6,977 bases of DNA, taken from assembly GCA_036675585.1 (NCBI GenBank), contig JAKFES010000011.1, positions 1 through 6,977 of the forward strand, written 5' to 3'. The translations under genes were made by a program, and so were the position numbers. Below the pieces are notes generated by a model. That model worked only from the letters and a program-made list of their open reading frames with translations. It was not told the origin of the DNA and ran no database searches. Positions 1 through 6,977 of the stretch are shown in pieces. This DNA is from Zeimonas sp036675585 (GTDB lineage: Bacteria > Pseudomonadota > Gammaproteobacteria > Burkholderiales > Burkholderiaceae_E). The first letter of the stretch is position 1. Every line of letters begins with the position of its first letter.

Positions 1-2643
<2,643 letters not shown>

Positions 2644-2656
2644 AAGGCAGGGCACC

Positions 2657-2684
2657 GGCGGCCGCGCAGCGCGGCCGCCTTTTT
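2657..2684 (+). terminator. Intrinsic terminator after topB
   Basis: A perfect 10-bp GC-only stem (GGCGGCCGCG, 2657-2666, with CGCGGCCGCC, 2670-2679) closes a three-base CAG loop and is followed directly by five T residues (2680-2684). It starts 13 bases after the topB stop and should separate topB transcription from the catabolic operon. Confidence 0.92.
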
Positions 2685-2690
2685 CGCCGC

Positions 2691-2719
2691 TTTACCGGTC
2701 GCTCGATCGACAGTACACT
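2691..2719 (+). promoter_or_regulatory. Putative sigma-70-type promoter of the marR-gentisate operon
   Basis: TTTACC at 2691-2696 (four of six matches to the -35 consensus) and TACACT at 2714-2719 (four of six to the -10 consensus) are separated by 17 bases, the optimal spacing. The site lies just behind the topB terminator. Initiation about seven bases after the -10 box would fall near 2726, only about four bases before the marR ATG, so the mRNA would be leaderless or nearly so. There is no clear Shine-Dalgarno sequence before that ATG, which fits. The call comes from sequence alone. Confidence 0.55.
2698..2711 (+). promoter_or_regulatory. Imperfect palindrome in promoter spacer, candidate MarR operator
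   Basis: GTCGCTCGATCGAC is a 14-base inverted repeat in which six of seven base pairs match. It lies between the putative -35 and -10 boxes of the marR promoter. MarR dimers usually bind short palindromes overlapping their own promoters, so a repressor here would block RNA polymerase. Short GC-rich palindromes also arise easily by chance in this genome. Confidence 0.35.
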
Positions 2720-2729
2720 GAGCAATAAG

Positions 2730-3224
2730 ATGTCGCTCGATTACCGATCCCTCAAACCCGGGCACCTGATCCGCCGCGCGCAGCAGATCGCGGTGGCGAT
2801 CTTCATGGAGGAATGCGCCGGCTTCGACCTCACGCCGGTGCAGTACGCGACGCTCGCGGCCATCGCCGCGCATCCCGGGCTCGACGCGACGCGCCTGTCG
2901 TACCTGGTCGCGCTCGACCGCTCGACGATCGGCAGCGTGCTCGAGCGCCTCGAGGCGAAGGCGCTGGTCGAGCGCACGCCGAGCGCGGACGACCGGCGCG
3001 TGAAGCGCCTGCGCATCCGTCCGGCCGGACGCAAGCTGCTGCGCGACGTCGACGAGGCCGTCGAGCGCGCGCAGCAACGCATCGTCGCGCCGCTCGATCG
3101 CGAGGAGCGCAACACGTTCCTGCGCCTGCTCGCGCGCCTGGTCGAATCGAACAACGAACTGTCGCGGGCTCCCGCGCGCCCCAGCGCAGAGTCGCCGCTC
3201 GCCGCGCAGGGAGGCGCGCCATGA
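2730..3224 (+). CDS. MarR-family transcriptional regulator of the gentisate operon
   Basis: This 164-residue winged-helix protein is of normal MarR length. Helix 1 (about residues 9-30) begins the dimer interface. The helix-turn-helix spans about residues 50-80, with a recognition helix around DRSTIGSVLERLE (63-75), and the wing carries the family's DDRR signature (residues 87-90). About 20 residues at the C-terminus, rich in Pro, Ala and Ser, look unstructured. The ATG at 2730 is chosen because the conserved MarR fold begins soon after it and a promoter lies just before it. The stop codon overlaps the start of the hydroxylase gene in an ATGA, implying translational coupling. MarR regulators of aromatic catabolism, such as MobR of Comamonas testosteroni, which controls 3-hydroxybenzoate 4-hydroxylase, repress until the aromatic ligand binds. 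The inference here is repression of its own operon, released by 3-hydroxybenzoate or gentisate. Confidence 0.9.
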   Translation: MSLDYRSLKPGHLIRRAQQIAVAIFMEECAGFDLTPVQYATLAAIAAHPGLDATRLSYLVALDRSTIGSVLERLEAKALVERTPSADDRRVKRLRIRPAGRKLLRDVDEAVERAQQRIVAPLDREERNTFLRLLARLVESNNELSRAPARPSAESPLAAQGGAP

Positions 3225-4411
3225 ACGAAGCGAACATCCTCGTCGTCGGCGGCGGCATCGGCGGGCTCGCCGCCGCGCTCGTCCTCGCGCGCGACGGCTA
3301 TCGCGTCGACGTCTTCGAGCAGTCGGACGCGTTCCGCGAAATCGGCGCCGGCATCCAGATCGGCCCGAACGCGTTCCGCATGTTCGACCGGCTCGGCCTG
3401 ACCGAGGCGATCGACCGCGTCGCGTATTACCCGGGACGACTGTGCATGCGCGACGTACGCAGCGGCGAGGTCGTCGCCGAGATGCCGGTCGCCGACGCGG
3501 CGAAGACGAAGTACGGATTCCCGTACGGCGTGATCTACCGTGTCGACCTGCACAACGTGTTCCTCGATGCGTGCCGCGCGCTGCCGGCGATCACGCTGCA
3601 CACGCACGCGAAAGCCGAACGCTTCGAGCAGGACGCCGAAGGCGTGACCGCGCACCTGCACGACGGGCGCAGCTTCCGCGGCGCTGCGCTGGTCGGCGCC
3701 GACGGACTGTGGAGCGCGGTGCGCCAGGAGATCGTGGCCGACGGCGCGCCGCGCATCTCGGGACACATCGCATACCGCGCCGTGTTGCCCGCCGGGAAGG
3801 TTCCCGCGCACCTGCACAGCCCCGACGTCGTGCTGTGGGGCGGCGAGAAGACGCACCTGGTCCACTACCCGCTTCGCCGCGGCGAGCTGTTCAACCTCGT
3901 CGCGGTGTTCCACAGCGACCGCTACGAGGAAGGATGGAACACTTTCGGCGATCCGCAGGAGCTCGAGCAGCGCTTCGCACAGGCCACCGGCCCGGTGCGC
4001 GAGCTGCTGTCGATGATCGAAACCTGGAAGATGTGGGTGCTGTGCGACCGCGAGCCGGTGAAGAACTGGACGCGCGGCCGGATGACGCTGCTCGGCGACG
4101 CGGCGCACCCGATGCTGCAGTACCTCGCGCAGGGTGCGTGCATGGCGATCGAGGACGCCGCGGTGCTCGGCGCGTCGCTGCGCCGCGCGCGCGGCGAATT
4201 CGAACGCGCGTTCGCCGAGTACCAGCAGCTTCGCTACCTGCGTACCGCGCGCGTGCAGCTCACCGCGCGCTTCTACGGCGACATCTACCACGCCGCCGGC
4301 GTCACGCGCGAGCTGCGCAACGCGCTGTTCCAGTCGGGCACCGAGAGCGCCGGTTTCGCCGGGCTGTCCTGGCTGTACCACGGCATCGAACCCGAGCAGG
4401 CGCCGGCCTGA
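3221..4411 (+). CDS. 3-Hydroxybenzoate 6-hydroxylase (FAD-dependent monooxygenase)
   Basis: A 396-residue group A flavoprotein monooxygenase, predicted to convert 3-hydroxybenzoate to gentisate using NADH and O2 in the cytoplasm. It shows the dinucleotide fold GGGIGG (residues 10-15) with the ribose-binding Glu at 33, the DG motif (Asp161-Gly162), and the second FAD motif GDAAHP (292-297). From memory of the Rhodococcus jostii enzyme, its active-site His213, Tyr217 and Gln301 align with His212, Tyr216 and Gln300 here (THLVHYP and MLQYLAQGA), which favours 3-hydroxybenzoate over salicylate as substrate. Homologues are named nagX or mhbM. The start is set by the ATGA overlap with marR and a GGAGG six bases upstream (3210-3214). 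The gentisate dioxygenase that follows is the natural consumer of its product. A salicylate hydroxylase cannot be fully excluded without alignment. Confidence 0.87.
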   Translation: MNEANILVVGGGIGGLAAALVLARDGYRVDVFEQSDAFREIGAGIQIGPNAFRMFDRLGLTEAIDRVAYYPGRLCMRDVRSGEVVAEMPVADAAKTKYGFPYGVIYRVDLHNVFLDACRALPAITLHTHAKAERFEQDAEGVTAHLHDGRSFRGAALVGADGLWSAVRQEIVADGAPRISGHIAYRAVLPAGKVPAHLHSPDVVLWGGEKTHLVHYPLRRGELFNLVAVFHSDRYEEGWNTFGDPQELEQRFAQATGPVRELLSMIETWKMWVLCDREPVKNWTRGRMTLLGDAAHPMLQYLAQGACMAIEDAAVLGASLRRARGEFERAFAEYQQLRYLRTARVQLTARFYGDIYHAAGVTRELRNALFQSGTESAGFAGLSWLYHGIEPEQAPA

Positions 4412-4424
4412 AGGAGAAGCGAAC

Positions 4425-5528
4425 ATGAACGCCCCCGTTCCGGGCGCGCTGCGCGAAGCGCGCGCGCGCCTGTACCAGGACATGCGCGGCTCGCACCTCA
4501 CGCCGCTGTGGGAGTCGCTGCACGCGCTCGTTCCGCGCAGCCCGGCGTCGCCGTGCGTGCCGGCCTTCTGGCGCTACGACGACGTGCGCCCGTTCCTGAA
4601 GCGGGCGGGCGAGGCGATCACCGCCGAGGAAGCGGTGCGCCGCGTGCTGATCCTCGAGAATCCCGGGCTGCCCGGACAGTCGGCGATCACGCAATCGCTG
4701 TACGCCGGGCTGCAGCTGATCCTGCCCGGCGAGGTTGCACCGAGCCACCGGCACGTGCAGACCGCGCTGCGCTTCGTCGTCGAAGGCTCGGGCGCGTTCA
4801 CCGCGGTGAACGGCGAGCGCACGACGATGCACCCGGGCGACTTCATCATCACGCCGAGCTGGACGTTCCACGATCACGGCAACGAGTCCGACCAGCCGGT
4901 CGTCTGGCTCGACGGCCTCGACATCCCCACGGTGCGCCTGCTCGACACGGGCTTCGCCGAGGACTTCGGCGCCCCGCAACAACCGGTCGAGCGCAGCGAA
5001 GGCACCAACCTCGCGCGCTTCGGCGAGAACCTCGCGCCGATGCCCGGCGACCCGCACGCCTCGCCGCACGGCGCGACCTCGCCGCTGTTCGCCTATCCGT
5101 ACGCGCGCTCGCGCGCCGCGCTCGAGCGGCTCGCACGCGACGCACCGATCGACGCCTGGCACGGAACGAAGATGCGCTACGTGAACCCGGCCACCGGCGG
5201 CTGGCCGATGCCGACGATCGGCGCATTCCTGCAGCGTCTGCCGGCCGGCTTCGAGGGCCGGCCGTGGCGCCAGACCGACGGCATCGTCTACAGCGTCGTC
5301 GAAGGCCGCGGGCGCGCGACGATCGAGCGCCCGCGCGGCGCTTCGTCGGGCGACGAGGCTCCGGTCGTGTTCGAATTCGGTCCGCGCGATCATTTCGTCG
5401 TGCCGTCGTGGCACCGCTGTCGCTTGTCGGCGAGCGAAGACACCGTGCTGTTCAGCTTCTCCGATCGGCCGATCCACGAAGCGCTCGCGATGCACCGCGA
5501 GGAACGGCTCGACGCCGCCGGCGCATGA
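4425..5528 (+). CDS. gtdA: Gentisate 1,2-dioxygenase
   Basis: A 367-residue bicupin Fe(II) ring-cleaving dioxygenase; it opens gentisate between the carboxyl- and hydroxyl-bearing carbons to give maleylpyruvate. The N-terminal cupin has SHRHVQTALRFVVEG, giving iron ligands His108 and His110, and TPSWTFHDHGNE, giving His149. The 39-residue gap between the second and third ligand is the same as I recall for the E. coli and Pseudaminobacter enzymes. The C-terminal cupin (about residues 245-350) has LQRLPAGF and VVEGRG but no His pair, as is usual for the metal-free second domain. The ATG is preceded by AAGGAG (4411-4416) with eight bases of spacing, and the SD begins at the last base of the upstream stop. 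The gene ends in an ATGA overlapping a possible start of the next gene. Salicylate 1,2-dioxygenase is a close relative, but the neighbouring hydroxylase favours gentisate. Confidence 0.93.
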   Translation: MNAPVPGALREARARLYQDMRGSHLTPLWESLHALVPRSPASPCVPAFWRYDDVRPFLKRAGEAITAEEAVRRVLILENPGLPGQSAITQSLYAGLQLILPGEVAPSHRHVQTALRFVVEGSGAFTAVNGERTTMHPGDFIITPSWTFHDHGNESDQPVVWLDGLDIPTVRLLDTGFAEDFGAPQQPVERSEGTNLARFGENLAPMPGDPHASPHGATSPLFAYPYARSRAALERLARDAPIDAWHGTKMRYVNPATGGWPMPTIGAFLQRLPAGFEGRPWRQTDGIVYSVVEGRGRATIERPRGASSGDEAPVVFEFGPRDHFVVPSWHRCRLSASEDTVLFSFSDRPIHEALAMHREERLDAAGA

Positions 5529-5551
5529 CCGACACCTCGCCCGTCGCATCC

Positions 5552-5557
5552 AAGGAG
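5552..5557 (+). promoter_or_regulatory. Shine-Dalgarno that decides the TTG start of the hydrolase
   Basis: AAGGAG lies six bases before TTG 5564, the same sequence used by the dioxygenase gene just upstream. The earlier in-frame ATG at 5525 has no such site, and its extension would translate this SD as part of the protein (Lys-Glu-Lys). Confidence 0.7.
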
Positions 5558-5563
5558 AAGCTC

Positions 5564-6259
5564 TTGAACTACGTCGTACCCGCCCCCCAGACCGTCTCGC
5601 TGCCCGTCGTCGGCAGCGATGCGCGCTTTCCCGTTCGCCGCGTCTATTGCGTCGGGCGCAACTACGTCGCGCACGCGCAGGAGATGGGCTTCACGGGACG
5701 CGAAGCGCCGTTCTTCTTCCTGAAGCCCGCCGACGCCGTCGTCGCGGTGCCCGCCGGCGAGACCGTCGACATCGACTACCCGTCGCTCACGAAGGACCTG
5801 CACCACGAGATCGAGCTCGTCGTCGCGATCGGCGAAGGCGGGCGCCAGATCGCCGCCGCCGACGCGCCCAGGCACATCTTCGGCTACGCGGTCGGGCTCG
5901 ACATGACGCGTCGCGACCTGCAGGCCGACATGAAGAAGCAGGGCCGGCCCTGGTGCATCGGCAAGGCCTTCGACCAGTCGGCGCCGGTCGGGCCGATCAC
6001 GCCCGCCGCGGCGAGCGGCGACATCGCGCACGCGCGCATCGCCCTCGACGTGAACGGCCAGCGTCGCCAGCACAGCGATCTCTCGAAGCTGATCTGGAAC
6101 ATCGGCGAGGTCGTCGCGCACCTGTCGAACGCGTGGACGCTCGCGCCCGGCGACCTGATCATGACCGGCACGCCGGAAGGCATCGCCGCGGTGGTTCCCG
6201 GCGACCGGCTGCACGGCGAAGTCGACGGGCTGGTCGCGATCGACGTCCGCGTGCGCTGA
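5564..6259 (+). CDS. Fumarylpyruvate hydrolase (FAH family)
   Basis: A 231-residue fumarylacetoacetate-hydrolase-family enzyme, predicted to split fumarylpyruvate (or maleylpyruvate) into pyruvate and fumarate (or maleate), the last step of the gentisate route. Family features: VGRNYVAH with His37-Glu40 matching the catalytic His-Glu pair known in FAHD1; metal ligands Glu82 and Glu84 (HHEIEL) and Asp113 (GLDMTRRDLQ), with the 29-residue spacing found in that family; and the C-terminal GTPEG loop. I chose TTG 5564 because it has an AAGGAG six bases upstream and gives the N-terminus MNYVVPAPQTVSLPVVGSD, which looks like this subfamily. The alternative ATG 5525 overlaps the dioxygenase stop (ATGA), adds 13 residues and has no SD. 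Homologues are called nagK or mhbH. Whether it acts on the cis or trans isomer cannot be told from sequence. Confidence 0.88.
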   Translation: MNYVVPAPQTVSLPVVGSDARFPVRRVYCVGRNYVAHAQEMGFTGREAPFFFLKPADAVVAVPAGETVDIDYPSLTKDLHHEIELVVAIGEGGRQIAAADAPRHIFGYAVGLDMTRRDLQADMKKQGRPWCIGKAFDQSAPVGPITPAAASGDIAHARIALDVNGQRRQHSDLSKLIWNIGEVVAHLSNAWTLAPGDLIMTGTPEGIAAVVPGDRLHGEVDGLVAIDVRVR

Positions 6260-6350
6260 CCGGTTCGCACGGCCGGCGCGCGTACACGCGCTCGAGCGCA
6301 CGCCGAAACCGGACCGCCGCCGTGCGCGTGCGCGCTACCATGCGCGCAAC
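6260..6350 (+). other. Intergenic gap between hydrolase and chaC
   Basis: These 91 bases hold GC-rich inverted repeats but no T-tract, so no convincing intrinsic terminator. GCGCG (6278-6282) pairs with CGCGC (6287-6291) around a short loop, and CCGGTT (6260-6265) could pair with AACCGG (6307-6312). A weak -10-like TACCAT (6336-6341) ends nine bases before the chaC ATG, but I see no matching -35. It remains open whether chaC is transcribed with the operon. Confidence 0.4.
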
Positions 6351-6950
6351 ATGCATGGCGCCGCCGCACTCGACGTCGACTGGGTCTTCGGCTACGGCTC
6401 GCTGATCTGGAATCCCGAGATCGAGTTCGAGCAGGCCGAGCTCGCCCGCCTGCACGGCTACCACCGCTCGTTCTGCATCCAGTCGACGCGCTATCGGGGC
6501 ACCGCCGACGAGCCCGGCGTCGTGCTCGGGCTCGATCGCGGCGGCAGTTGCGTCGGCATCGCCTACCGGCTGCGCTTCGAGAGCCGCGAGGAATCGATCC
6601 GGATGCTGTTCGAACGCGAGATTCCCGACTGGGAAGCGCGCGTCTACCAGCCGCTGGTGGCCGACGTGCGCCTGCCGGGTGAGCGCACGGTACGCGCGCT
6701 CACCTTCGCCGCCGATCGCGCGCGGCCCAGCTACGAGCGGCTTTCCGACGACGAGATCGTGCGTCGGCTGAACGCGTGCCGCGGCCTGCGCGGCGCGAAC
6801 CGCGAATACGCGCTCAACACGTGGCGCGCGCTCGAGTCGCACGGCGTGCGCGACGCGCGGCTCGCGCGCCTCGTCGAGCGCCTGCTCGCGCAGGCGGCGG
6901 CAGCGTCCGACGACGATCCCTATCCGCAGACCGCGCCTTCGGCTTCGTGA
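6351..6950 (+). CDS. chaC: ChaC-type glutathione-specific gamma-glutamylcyclotransferase
   Basis: A 199-residue protein of the ChaC/GCG family, which cleaves glutathione to 5-oxoproline and Cys-Gly in the cytoplasm. The family signature VFGYGSLIW sits at residues 12-20, close to the start as expected. LDRGGSCVGIAYRL is typical of bacterial members. FEREI places Glu90 where the catalytic Glu lies in human CHAC2 (Glu83, by recalled alignment). NREYALNTWRAL near residues 148-159 is the conserved C-terminal helix. The ATG at 6351 has no clear Shine-Dalgarno; ATGs at 6340 and 6355 are in another frame. A tail of about 20 residues after the last helix is Ala- and Asp-rich. The gene is 91 bases from the gentisate operon on the same strand. 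A functional link would be through glutathione but is unproven. Confidence 0.88.
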   Translation: MHGAAALDVDWVFGYGSLIWNPEIEFEQAELARLHGYHRSFCIQSTRYRGTADEPGVVLGLDRGGSCVGIAYRLRFESREESIRMLFEREIPDWEARVYQPLVADVRLPGERTVRALTFAADRARPSYERLSDDEIVRRLNACRGLRGANREYALNTWRALESHGVRDARLARLVERLLAQAAAASDDDPYPQTAPSAS

Positions 6951-6968
6951 AGCCGCGAATGGCGCGGC
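6941..6968 (+). other. Overlapping hairpins at the chaC stop codon
   Basis: GGCTT (6941-6945) can pair with AAGCC (6950-6954) across the TGA stop, and alternatively GCCGCG (6952-6957) with CGCGGC (6963-6968). No T-tract follows before the window ends, so a terminator function is only a possibility. Confidence 0.25.
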
Positions 6969-6977
6969 ACGCCCGCC

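Noticed and set aside
3221..4411. Salicylate 1-hydroxylase (NahG-type) as the identity of the monooxygenase
   Set aside because: A salicylate hydroxylase would give catechol, which does not fit a following gentisate dioxygenase, and the His/Tyr/Gln active-site set matches 3-hydroxybenzoate 6-hydroxylase.
2741..4501. Long minus-strand open frame opposite marR and the hydroxylase
   Set aside because: Low-complexity Arg/Ala/Val composition and complete overlap with two well-supported plus-strand genes; a GC-bias shadow.
5564..6259. Fumarylacetoacetate hydrolase of tyrosine degradation
   Set aside because: The protein is about half the length of true fumarylacetoacetase, and the neighbours are gentisate genes, not homogentisate dioxygenase.
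4302..6301. Minus-strand frames opposite the dioxygenase and hydrolase
   Set aside because: No motifs, composition typical of reversed GC-rich coding sequence, and no promoter or SD for them.

Overview
The window is a very GC-rich stretch of bacterial chromosome. Its third codon positions are almost all G or C. The gene families and their sequence style suggest a betaproteobacterium, probably of the Burkholderiales; this is inferred from recalled family resemblance, not from a search. I see no RNA gene, insertion sequence, phage gene or CRISPR array, and the coding is dense and entirely on the plus strand.

Layout. Positions 1-2643 hold the 3' part of topB (DNA topoisomerase III); the start lies left of the window. 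It ends in two four-cysteine clusters and a histone-H1-like Lys/Ala tail. A strong intrinsic terminator (2657-2684) closes it. Directly after the terminator comes a well-spaced sigma-70-type promoter (2691-2719) with a palindrome in its spacer, and then a tight four-gene set: a MarR-family regulator (2730-3224), an FAD monooxygenase best read as 3-hydroxybenzoate 6-hydroxylase (3221-4411), gentisate 1,2-dioxygenase (4425-5528), and a fumarylacetoacetate-hydrolase-family enzyme best read as fumarylpyruvate hydrolase (5564-6259). After a 91-base gap comes a ChaC-type glutathione-specific gamma-glutamylcyclotransferase (6351-6950).

How they work together. The three enzymes form the gentisate route. 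3-Hydroxybenzoate is hydroxylated to gentisate, the ring is cleaved to maleylpyruvate, and the hydrolase releases pyruvate plus fumarate (or maleate). The usual glutathione-dependent maleylpyruvate isomerase and an aromatic-acid transporter are both absent from the window. Either they are elsewhere in the genome or the hydrolase takes maleylpyruvate directly. The MarR protein is probably a ligand-responsive repressor of its own operon.

Nothing here is clearly a new type of system. The points most worth checking are the near-leaderless, possibly autoregulated marR promoter, the missing isomerase step next to a glutathione-degrading gene, the TTG start of the hydrolase, and the basic tail of the topoisomerase.
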